From: Candidatus Zixiibacteriota bacterium
Lineage (GTDB): Bacteria; Zixibacteria; MSB-5A5; UBA10806
Length of the DNA: 6,389 nucleotides
Direction: 5' to 3'
Assembly (NCBI GenBank): GCA_003520965.1
Contig: DOTU01000225.1
Location: 1 to 6,389, forward strand
Position numbers and translations under genes: made by a program. Below are positions 1 through 5,151 of this stretch, in pieces (within the stretch, counting starts at the first letter, position 1; the number at the start of each line of letters is the position of its first letter). The notes beneath the pieces were generated by a model that had not been told where the DNA came from, made no database searches, and worked only from the letters and a program-made list of their open reading frames with translations.

Positions 1-297
1 GGCTATATCTCGCAGGCTTTGATCATCCAACCGACCTATCCGATCCAACCTGTCTACCATCTCAGTAACCGTAAATAGATGCTGTGTAATCTTATCCTGT
101 TGAATTTCATAAGCGACCAGGCCTTTTTCGCTGGCTTTGGCAACACTTAAAATTAAAGCTTGAGCTTGGTTATTCATGAGGTCCAGTACCGCTTTTCGGC
201 TGGAATGATACTCCAGAATCGATTGGCCCAGGATAAGCATAAATAGCAGTAACGTCAGGAAAATAACCAGTCTGGGATTTAACGGATATTTTTTCAT
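1..297 (-). CDS. Membrane-anchored sensor protein, N-terminal part (probable histidine kinase)
   Basis: The gene reads off the left edge, so only the first 99 codons are visible. After a short basic start (MKKYPLNPR) comes one hydrophobic membrane segment at about residues 10-24. A helical, coiled-coil-like stretch follows, rich in Ala, Gln, Leu and Glu (for example NNQAQALILSVAKASEKG at about 43-60), then DRLDRIGRLDDQSL. This pattern is familiar from the N-terminal sensor region of NtrB-type two-component kinases, in which a membrane helix leads into a periplasmic or juxtamembrane helical sensor. No kinase core is in view, so the function is inferred. The ATG at 295-297 has no clear Shine-Dalgarno sequence. 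The frame stays open to a stop at 334-336, and a TTG at 313-315 lies about 15 nt after a GAGGTGG, so that start cannot be excluded. The gene is divergent from the diheme lipoprotein gene at 593. Confidence 0.6.
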   Translation of the reverse strand, partial: MKKYPLNPRLVIFLTLLLFMLILGQSILEYHSSRKAVLDLMNNQAQALILSVAKASEKGLVAYEIQQDKITQHLFTVTEMVDRLDRIGRLDDQSLRDIA

Positions 298-368
298 CAG
301 TAGTCGATAATACAATCTTTTAGGCGAGCCACCTCACTGTTAGCCCGCTCATCTCTCACCATCTTGTA

Positions 369-396
369 AATGTATCTTAAATTTATGCAACTGCAA
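369..396 (-). promoter_or_regulatory. Candidate promoter for the sensor gene
   Basis: On the minus strand TTGCAG (391-396) and TACATT (369-374) are 16 bp apart, which would give a leader of about 65 nt before the ATG at 297. The -35 match is poor (3 of 6) and the -10 match is moderate (4 of 6), so this is a weak candidate. Confidence 0.25.
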
Positions 397-423
397 AATC
401 ATATTTTCTGTTACTACCATGAA

Positions 424-454
424 GGTCGGGCGTATGGCGACCCTGATTATGGGT
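424..454. repeat. Two overlapping, mutually exclusive inverted repeats in the divergent intergenic region
   Basis: GGTCG (424-428) can pair with CGACC (438-442), and ACCC (440-443) can pair with GGGT (451-454). The two stems share bases 440-442, so only one can form at a time. Both are short (4-5 bp). They lie upstream of the predicted start for the 593 gene, so they may not be transcribed. No known riboswitch core was recognised. Confidence 0.25.
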
Positions 455-511
455 AGCTTTCAGAAAACAAGACACGGATAAATGCGTCTGTGGTCGGCGG
501 AAACAAAGATA

Positions 512-540
512 TTGTAAATTCTAAGTCCATTTCTTATTTT
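512..540 (+). promoter_or_regulatory. Candidate promoter for the diheme lipoprotein gene
   Basis: TTGTAA (512-517) and TATTTT (535-540) are separated by 17 bp, and each matches the sigma-70 consensus at 4 of 6 positions. The predicted start near 547 would leave a leader of about 45 nt before the ATG at 593. The surrounding 500-560 stretch is AT-rich. Confidence 0.38.
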
Positions 541-592
541 ATGAAGTTATTTTTGAATATTTAGTGGTCTGGTCGAGCAAGGAAGATAAGTT

Positions 593-1438
593 ATGCAGCA
601 ACATGTCCGGCTTACACGCCTAAAAATGTTGGCTTGTTTCTCGGCCCTGGCCTTTTTCATTGTTATCGTTTCCTGCGCGGATAAAAATAACCCGGCGATG
701 CCACCTACCGGTCCAAAACTGACGATCAGCCTCGATTCCACGCTTGACGACACCACGGGAACGACTTTGGCCAATTCGATAACCAGCGCTACCCTGGCAG
801 ATAGCACCGGAACCCTTATCAAAACAGCCCTTATATCCGATGGCAAAGCTAATTTTTATATTGAGGATCTTTATCCGGACGATTATTTCATTACTATAAA
901 TGGCCTGAATCAGGAGCGAGTGCCAACCCGTATAATCGCGATCCAAGATACAATATATGATATGACTCAGGTTGTTGGAAAAAAACTCTGCTCTTCGCTC
1001 ATCCTAAGTGGCAGCGATACGATTTTCATGATTAAGACTTTCTTCCATGGCCAGGGAGGTCGCCCGGTTCGGCAATATAGCAATGGGGTTGATCTCTCAC
1101 CCGAAGAATATGCATACATAATTCAATCCATGGGCGAATGGACGGGCAATTTTGAAGTACGGGTCGATAGTACTGCAGAACTTCTTATGCGAGAGCCCAA
1201 TCCGCGCCATAGCCCTCATCAATTTAGAAGCTGGATAGCAGGAGAGGCAAACCATGGTAAGGTCTTACTTAACAATCCAGATTTAATAACCTCCCAATGC
1301 CAGGGGATGGGATGCCATAACAATTATGATACAAAACCCCCTCAGTGGCACGATATTTCACCTATGATAGGCTACTGTTATAAATGCCATTATGGCTCTA
1401 CCGGAATTAGCGCCGGCATGGTTGATCCGGCCCACTAA
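593..1438 (+). CDS. Diheme c-type cytochrome lipoprotein with N-terminal Ig-like domain
   Basis: This 281-aa protein starts at an ATG with AAGGAAG (579-585) seven bases upstream. A signal segment (about 10-27) ends in the lipobox IVSC with the lipidated Cys at residue 28; Ala at +2 favours outer-membrane sorting if Lol rules apply. Residues about 42-115 alternate polar and hydrophobic residues and contain the turn motif SDGKANFYIEDLYPDDYFI, which resembles a carboxypeptidase-regulatory-like or other Ig-type beta-sandwich. The C-terminus carries two heme-attachment motifs: CQGMGCH (236-242), with four instead of two residues between the cysteines, and canonical CYKCH (262-266). His206, 209, 221, 253 and 281 are possible distal ligands. 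I recognise no named family. An electron-transfer role at the outer membrane is inferred from the hemes, the lipid anchor and the convergent hexaheme cytochrome gene. If CX4CH does not bind heme, it is a monoheme protein. Confidence 0.8.
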   Translation: MQQHVRLTRLKMLACFSALAFFIVIVSCADKNNPAMPPTGPKLTISLDSTLDDTTGTTLANSITSATLADSTGTLIKTALISDGKANFYIEDLYPDDYFITINGLNQERVPTRIIAIQDTIYDMTQVVGKKLCSSLILSGSDTIFMIKTFFHGQGGRPVRQYSNGVDLSPEEYAYIIQSMGEWTGNFEVRVDSTAELLMREPNPRHSPHQFRSWIAGEANHGKVLLNNPDLITSQCQGMGCHNNYDTKPPQWHDISPMIGYCYKCHYGSTGISAGMVDPAH

Positions 1439-1485
1439 TATAGAACTTAATCTGTCATTTCTTGATTTAAATCTTAATAACTAAA

Positions 1486-1512
1486 TAAAAAGGCCCCATT
1501 TTATTGGAGCCT
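1486..1512 (-). terminator. Rho-independent terminator, minus-strand direction
   Basis: Read on the minus strand, AGGCTCC and GGGGCCT form a 7-bp stem around an 8-nt loop, followed by a T-rich tail (TTTTATTT). The central pair is a U-G wobble in minus-strand RNA but an A-C mismatch in plus-strand RNA, and there is no T run on the plus side. It therefore serves minus-strand transcripts, although it lies about 110 nt beyond the first terminator of the cytochrome gene. Confidence 0.65.
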
Positions 1513-1616
1513 AAAAATCATCATTGGTGTGAATTGCAATCCCCAACTAAGATTGTATCATCTTAATCGATTTACGCAATCATCATAACTCGGTATCCAT
1601 ATTGATCCAGCATACT

Positions 1617-1650
1617 AAAGCAAAAGGAGGGCGCCGCTGCACCCTCCTTT
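1617..1650 (-). terminator. Rho-independent terminator of the hexaheme cytochrome gene
   Basis: AAAGGAGGG (1623-1631) and CCCTCCTTT (1642-1650) form a perfect 9-bp stem with a 10-nt loop. On the minus strand the stem ends in TTTTGCTTT. It starts 10 nt after the cytochrome stop codon at 1661-1663. The plus strand has only a short T run inside the stem, so it would terminate plus-strand transcripts poorly. Confidence 0.75.
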
Positions 1651-1660
1651 GGAGTACTTA

Positions 1661-2710
1661 TTAATATCCGCCCTGCCTGTGGCAAATTTTGCAGGTAGCC
1701 GTAATTTTGGTAGCGGTACCGTCGCCATTTTCAGTGCGTGGATGGCGGCCATCCATATAAACGAGACCGAAGGAATTGCCGTTACCGTGAGCCTTATGGC
1801 AGGTAACACAGGTCGGAGTAAGATCGGTCGGAGCGGTCCAGGTTGAATCACCCTGGGTGCCCCAGTTACCGGTAGCGCTCATTACTTGCGGACGGTAGGC
1901 ATGTGAAGCGAAATCAGCCGCATTGGTGGTACCCAGGTCAGCGCCGGCTGTCGGGTGACGAATCCAACCGTTGGCATTGGCCATATTGGTGCTCGTGGAA
2001 TCGCCGTGGAAATTAGTATGGCAACCCTGACACCAGGCGCCGTAACGGGATTGATTCGATACAGGCTCATAGAAATCAACATTAGCCGTTTCATAAGCGC
2101 CTGCGGAATGAACGCTGGAGGCTCTCCACTTAATATCCCTGCTGGTATTGACCGGCTCGCTGGATTTCTCATAATTCACGAACCTATTCGTGGCGTTTCC
2201 CGGTCGGTAGGTCAGGTTTCTCCACTGACCCTTAACCTGATCCGGGTTGGTGCTACCAGTCGACCCGTGTGGGCTGTGGCAATCGACACATGTTAAACCT
2301 TCAACGGCATCCGGATGCCATGCTGGGCTGCTTCCGGGAGCGTCGCCGGTAGCGCCAAGCGTATGGCCTTTGTTTTCATTGCCATCACCAAGCTTGTTGA
2401 GCGTTCCGCCCTGTCTGTTGGTTACTGCGAATACTTCTGACGGACCATAAACGTCTACTACATCGCCTCCATCATGGCAGGAAAGGCAAAGGTCGTTGAC
2501 GTCGGAACGAAGCAGGTTATTGTAGGGGCCCGCTCCACCCAGGAAAGGAGTGCTATCTTCATAAGCATACCCGAACCAATGCTGCTGGCTGTAGTGCATA
2601 GAATGGCATTGGTAGCAACTAAGCGAACTGCCCATGTGATACTCGCCCGCCGCCGACGTCATCGCTATTGCGAAGACCGCCGCTAACGTGAGAAGCAAAA
2701 TTCTCTTCAT
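1661..2710 (-). CDS. OmcS-like secreted hexaheme c-type cytochrome
   Basis: The ATG at 2708-2710 is chosen because AAGAGG sits seven bases upstream and it opens directly into a signal peptide (MKRILLLTLAAVFAIA, cleavage near Ala20-Ala21). The 349-aa precursor has six CXXCH motifs starting at Cys32, 75, 141, 227, 301 and 340, the last almost at the C-terminus. Compared with Geobacter OmcS from memory, all six align in order with the same local context: CHSMH at heme 1, CHSPHG at heme 3, WCQGCHTNFH then IRHP at heme 4, CHKAHG at heme 5 and a terminal CKICH. Twelve further His residues are available for the six distal positions; His39 matches the OmcS His that ligates heme 5 of the neighbouring subunit. 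OmcS polymerises into conductive extracellular filaments. This protein is about 80 residues shorter than my recollection of OmcS. Filament formation here is inferred; multiheme identity is certain. Confidence 0.88.
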   Translation of the reverse strand: MKRILLLTLAAVFAIAMTSAAGEYHMGSSLSCYQCHSMHYSQQHWFGYAYEDSTPFLGGAGPYNNLLRSDVNDLCLSCHDGGDVVDVYGPSEVFAVTNRQGGTLNKLGDGNENKGHTLGATGDAPGSSPAWHPDAVEGLTCVDCHSPHGSTGSTNPDQVKGQWRNLTYRPGNATNRFVNYEKSSEPVNTSRDIKWRASSVHSAGAYETANVDFYEPVSNQSRYGAWCQGCHTNFHGDSTSTNMANANGWIRHPTAGADLGTTNAADFASHAYRPQVMSATGNWGTQGDSTWTAPTDLTPTCVTCHKAHGNGNSFGLVYMDGRHPRTENGDGTATKITATCKICHRQGGY

Positions 2711-2717
2711 CCTAAAA

Positions 2718-2723
2718 CCTCTT
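2718..2723 (-). promoter_or_regulatory. Shine-Dalgarno site fixing the cytochrome start
   Basis: AAGAGG lies seven bases before the ATG at 2710 and decides against a longer in-frame start at 2821, which would bury the signal peptide behind 37 basic, non-hydrophobic residues. Confidence 0.8.
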
Positions 2724-2742
2724 GAGTTTAAATAATTAATGC

Positions 2743-2770
2743 CTTTTACAACTAATCTGGTCGTGAAAAG
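2743..2770 (-). other. Hairpin in the NHL-cytochrome intergenic RNA
   Basis: On the minus strand CTTTT (2766-2770) and ACGAC (2760-2764), separated by one bulged C, pair with GTTGT (2748-2752) and AAAAG (2743-2747). This gives ten pairs including one G-U, around a 7-nt loop. No T run follows, so it is not a terminator. It sits about 32 nt before the cytochrome start, where it could affect mRNA processing or stability. Confidence 0.45.
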
Positions 2771-2832
2771 TTTTACTAACTTGCTTCCTCCTTTAGGGAT
2801 TTGTTTTTTGGGGTGAAACATCTTACTAATTA

Positions 2833-3777
2833 TTACCTGATTAAAAATTGTTGAAATCTATTTCCATTTTTTTCAGCAACCACAAGAAGCGAATCGCCAT
2901 CCGAGGTAACAGCCGACGGGTAATACATATCGCCCGGTTTATTTCCCAGTCCGCCAATCATGGTGATATATTCGCCGGAGGAGGTCAGGCATTTGACTAC
3001 CTGCCTGAGTTGGTCGACGATCCAGATCCTGCCCCCCGATGTCATAGCCACACCGCATGGGAAAGAAAAATCGTTTTGCTCAATGGTATGCTCGCCAAAA
3101 CCACCCAGGTAAGCGCCATCGGCGCTGAATCTCTTGAGTATGGGAGAACCTACTGCATCGGTAACCAGGATATTGCTATCCTCATCGATCCAGATTCCCG
3201 AAATCTCCTGGAAATCCTGCGGCTCTTCCCCTTTTTGACCGAATCTCATGAGCAGTTGATAATCGGGATTGAGCTTGATAATTTCCGTTTTTTCGAGATT
3301 GCCGCCGATATACAAATTGCCCGATTTATCCAAAGCTAAGACTGCACTTCGAAACGGCCCCGCCTCAGGGTAATCCTTAGGATCAATCCTGCCAACCAGG
3401 CTTCCCCGATAATCAAGAACGTCAACGTAATCGGCCTTATTGTCGCTGACAATGATATCACCGTCGCCAGTTACTACCACGGCACGGGGGTCTCCCAACA
3501 CTCTTTGCCCCGTACGGCCGTCGGTTACCCAATGCTTGAATGTCCACAGGCTGATACCGCGAAGATTAAATATTCCGATCTGATGATTACCGGCGTCTGC
3601 GATATATATTTCGGATTTCTTTGAATCGAGAAAGGCGCCGGTAGGGTTGCCAAACGATTGTTTATCGGAGTAACCCCTGATTATATTAGCCAAACGGATA
3701 TCCGGCTGAGGCGCCTTCTCAGCGGAGGCTGTCAGATTCCAGATTAAGATTATCAGCAACAGAATTTTGGCGTTCAT
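2833..3777 (-). CDS. Secreted NHL-repeat beta-propeller protein
   Basis: This 314-aa protein has a signal peptide (MNAKILLLIILIWNLTASA, likely cut after Ala19) and no lipobox Cys. The rest consists of about six repeats with the NHL pattern, in which a Pro/Gly-rich turn leads into a hydrophobic strand, then [IV]xVxD and a final strand with G. Clear examples are NPTGAFLDSKKSEIYIADAGN (44-64, split between two strands), DPRAVVVTGDGDIIVSDN (96-113), SGIWIDEDSNILVTDA (193-208) and PCGVAMTSGGRIWIVDQ (240-256). A final copy lies at about 286-314. This count suits a six-bladed propeller, usually a scaffold for protein binding. Cys241 and Cys263 could form a disulfide; there is no heme motif. It is the first gene after the promoter at 3859-3886 and precedes the cytochrome by 122 nt. 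Its start has only a weak Shine-Dalgarno (ACGAAG). From memory, NHL proteins also neighbour outer-surface cytochromes in Geobacter. The exact role is unknown. Confidence 0.85.
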   Translation of the reverse strand: MNAKILLLIILIWNLTASAEKAPQPDIRLANIIRGYSDKQSFGNPTGAFLDSKKSEIYIADAGNHQIGIFNLRGISLWTFKHWVTDGRTGQRVLGDPRAVVVTGDGDIIVSDNKADYVDVLDYRGSLVGRIDPKDYPEAGPFRSAVLALDKSGNLYIGGNLEKTEIIKLNPDYQLLMRFGQKGEEPQDFQEISGIWIDEDSNILVTDAVGSPILKRFSADGAYLGGFGEHTIEQNDFSFPCGVAMTSGGRIWIVDQLRQVVKCLTSSGEYITMIGGLGNKPGDMYYPSAVTSDGDSLLVVAEKNGNRFQQFLIR

Positions 3778-3829
3778 CTTCGTTTCGTACAGTTAATAAG
3801 TGAAGTTGTTCACAAGAGCATTTACTCCA

Positions 3830-3843
3830 AATCCCGAAGGACC
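3830..3843 (-). other. UUCG tetraloop hairpin in the leader of the NHL-cytochrome transcript
   Basis: On the minus strand GGTCC-TTCG-GGATT forms a small stem closed by C-G around a UUCG loop, with two G-U pairs at its base. It begins directly after the operator palindrome, near the predicted 5' end of the mRNA, and could act as a 5' stabiliser. Confidence 0.35.
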
Positions 3844-3857
3844 ATGACAATTGTCAT
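3844..3857. promoter_or_regulatory. Perfect 14-bp palindromic operator candidate
   Basis: ATGACAATTGTCAT is its own reverse complement. It starts two bases downstream of the -10 element at 3859-3864 and covers the predicted transcription start near 3852. A dimeric repressor bound here would block initiation. The regulator family is not recognised from the half-site TGACA. Confidence 0.6.
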
Positions 3858-3858
3858 A

Positions 3859-3886
3859 AAGATAATAGTAATAGTAACTATGTCAA
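3859..3886 (-). promoter_or_regulatory. Sigma-70-type promoter of the NHL-cytochrome unit
   Basis: TTGACA (3881-3886, perfect -35) and TATCTT (3859-3864, -10 matching 4 of 6) are 16 bp apart on the minus strand. The predicted leader is about 75 nt to the ATG at 3777. The 185-bp gap before this gene pair, with no recognised terminator from the upstream lipoprotein genes, supports a second start inside a longer cluster. Confidence 0.65.
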
Positions 3887-3887
3887 G

Positions 3888-3904
3888 AATTATTTTAAAT
3901 AATT
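3888..3904. repeat. AT-only inverted repeat just upstream of the -35
   Basis: AATTATT-TTA-AATAATT is a 7-bp perfect inverted repeat with a 3-bp spacer, immediately upstream of the -35 element. It could act as an UP element for RNA polymerase or as a second regulator site. It could also be a chance result of AT-rich sequence. Confidence 0.4.
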
Positions 3905-3962
3905 ACTATTATATTTACCAATAAGGTGGGACCCTAAGAACCTAACTGTCAATAGCTTATGG

Positions 3963-4538
3963 TTATTGTTCAAATTTTATTCTGGAAATAACATCATTAA
4001 CGCAAATTTTAGTAAGCTTGCTAAGCGAACTCACTCCCCGCCAGCCAAAAATCAGCTCTCCGTCATCCCCCCGCTTGCTATGATTGGCCGCCCAGACAAT
4101 TTGCCCAGTCGAGGTATCCAACAGCCTGACCGTAAATCCGACTAATGGCACATCGCGATCGCCCTCTTTAAGATAATTGTACTCGCCCACCGCCCCGATC
4201 AACAGATAATCCGCGGATAGCTTCTCTTTCAATAGCTTTGCCGTGGCATTATCGATCTGCCCTGCGGAACGGATCCTTTCCTCTTTCATTACTCGCTCGG
4301 TCTCCCCTGGTTCAACGATATGAAAGGCAGTTTGTCTTAAAAGCTCCACCAAAAAAGCCTCGGAGACTTGCTTACCAGCATCTTCTACGCCTGAATAATT
4401 ATCAAAAGGAAGGATTGCCATCGTCCTGTAAGGTTTGGCTGTCGCTTTTTTCTGCGTAAATACCTGAGGACTGCTGCCACAGGATACAACTGCTAAAACC
4501 AAAACGGCGATTATATTAAACTTAGTAAATAGCCTCAT
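3963..4538 (-). CDS. CsgG/LpoB-like outer-membrane lipoprotein (downstream paralogue)
   Basis: This 191-aa protein has a signal segment ending in the lipobox VVSC (Cys20) with Gly at +2. The body has the core of the CsgG/TolB-N-like fold: YRTMAILPFDNYSG at about 37-50, a helix ending FHIVEPGETERVMKEE, SADYLLIGAVGEY at about 108-120 and VRLLDTSTGQIVW near 137. Compared with E. coli CsgG from memory, the two stretches that form its transmembrane hairpins are much shorter here, and the length (191 versus about 277 aa) agrees. A periplasmic LpoB-like adaptor is therefore as likely as a secretion pore. The Shine-Dalgarno AAGGAG (4546-4551) lies seven bases before the ATG and overlaps the stop codon of the preceding paralogue, so the two are probably translationally coupled. 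Function in this locus is not known. Confidence 0.72.
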   Translation of the reverse strand: MRLFTKFNIIAVLVLAVVSCGSSPQVFTQKKATAKPYRTMAILPFDNYSGVEDAGKQVSEAFLVELLRQTAFHIVEPGETERVMKEERIRSAGQIDNATAKLLKEKLSADYLLIGAVGEYNYLKEGDRDVPLVGFTVRLLDTSTGQIVWAANHSKRGDDGELIFGWRGVSSLSKLTKICVNDVISRIKFEQ

Positions 4539-4545
4539 GATACTG

Positions 4546-4551
4546 CTCCTT
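4546..4551 (-). promoter_or_regulatory. Shine-Dalgarno overlapping the upstream stop codon
   Basis: On the minus strand the stop TAA of the first lipoprotein gene (4550-4552) runs into AAGGAG, which serves the second gene seven bases later. This arrangement favours translational coupling and equal output of the paralogues. Confidence 0.7.
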
Positions 4552-5137
4552 AAAATGCCCGGCCTACGAAATCTGAAATGACTTGATGGCAGATCTTCTG
4601 GGTTAATTCGCTTAAGGTGTGCGTTTCACCAATTGAGACCACTGGAAAGTTGGGGCCTCCTTTTTTGCTGAACGATGTCATCCAGACTACTGTTCCGGTG
4701 GGAACATCGATCATTCTTAAGCTCAAGCTTATGATAGGATAATCGGCCTGTCCGACTCTGATCATACTGTACTCCCGGACCGACCCTTCGATAACTCCCT
4801 GTACGCCGGCTTTCTCACCAATCACCTTTATTTGCTCAAGCGAGAGCTCTTGCCCGGGCTGCATCCCGGCCGCCTTAACCTGCTGAGCAACCTCAGCATT
4901 GAACTCGCCCGGCTCGACGACCTGGAACTTCTCTGCCAAAAATAACTCGGTAATGAAAGCCGATTGTACCTTTTCTCCTGCAAATCGATCCCCGGTGAGG
5001 TTTTCGAATGGCATCACTCCAAGCTGCTTGTAGAATGTCCAATCAGTATTGGCGTTGAGGAAGGTCCGGGGACCGCCGCACCCCAGGATTGCCAGGATAA
5101 CCAAAATCATTCCGATCGTAATGCATCTATTTCTCAT
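4550..5137 (-). CDS. CsgG/LpoB-like outer-membrane lipoprotein (upstream paralogue)
   Basis: The ATG at 5135-5137 is preferred over an in-frame TTG at 5153-5155 because GGAGGA lies just upstream of it and the TTG overlaps the previous gene's stop. The 195-aa product begins MRNRCITIG and has a hydrophobic segment ending in the lipobox AILGC (Cys20) with Gly at +2. It shares with its downstream neighbour the strand-turn LGVMPFENLTGD, the segment FQVVEPGEF, a GVQGVIEGSVREY strand, RMIDVPTGTVVW and a C-terminal helix LTQKICHQVISDF. The two are clearly diverged tandem duplicates of the CsgG/LpoB-like family. The segments that would form CsgG membrane hairpins look too short. It follows the beta-barrel gene by 14 nt, so they form one operon. 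Possible roles are outer-membrane assembly, export or an accessory of the barrel; none can be chosen from sequence alone. Confidence 0.72.
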   Translation of the reverse strand: MRNRCITIGMILVILAILGCGGPRTFLNANTDWTFYKQLGVMPFENLTGDRFAGEKVQSAFITELFLAEKFQVVEPGEFNAEVAQQVKAAGMQPGQELSLEQIKVIGEKAGVQGVIEGSVREYSMIRVGQADYPIISLSLRMIDVPTGTVVWMTSFSKKGGPNFPVVSIGETHTLSELTQKICHQVISDFVGRAF

Positions 5138-5140
5138 CAA

Positions 5141-5146
5141 TCCTCC
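5141..5146 (-). promoter_or_regulatory. Shine-Dalgarno fixing the start of the upstream lipoprotein
   Basis: GGAGGA sits three bases before the ATG at 5137. The spacing is short, but it is the only strong site, and it lies inside the reading frame that a TTG start at 5155 would require. Confidence 0.6.
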
Positions 5147-5151
5147 AGCAT

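Noticed and set aside
381..420. Sigma-54 promoter near the TTGCA repeats on the minus strand
   Set aside because: The GG element expected ten bases before the GC dinucleotide is absent.
421..505. Cyclic dinucleotide (GEMM) riboswitch, considered because such switches control Geobacter cytochromes
   Set aside because: The conserved core blocks and tetraloop receptor of that class are not visible here, nor in the 3778-3962 leader region.
1955..2686. Plus-strand open frames across the cytochrome gene
   Set aside because: They lie antisense to a well-supported hexaheme cytochrome, lack ribosome sites and give low-complexity products without recognisable features.
2787..2794. Strong Shine-Dalgarno-like AAAGGAGG on the minus strand in the NHL-cytochrome gap
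   Set aside because: No ATG, GTG or TTG lies at a usable distance downstream, so it does not mark a small gene; at most it is a ribosome standby site.
2711..2821. N-terminal extension of the cytochrome to an ATG at 2821
   Set aside because: The extra 37 residues are basic and not hydrophobic and would sit in front of a clear signal peptide. The ATG at 2710 has a good Shine-Dalgarno, and the one at 2821 does not.
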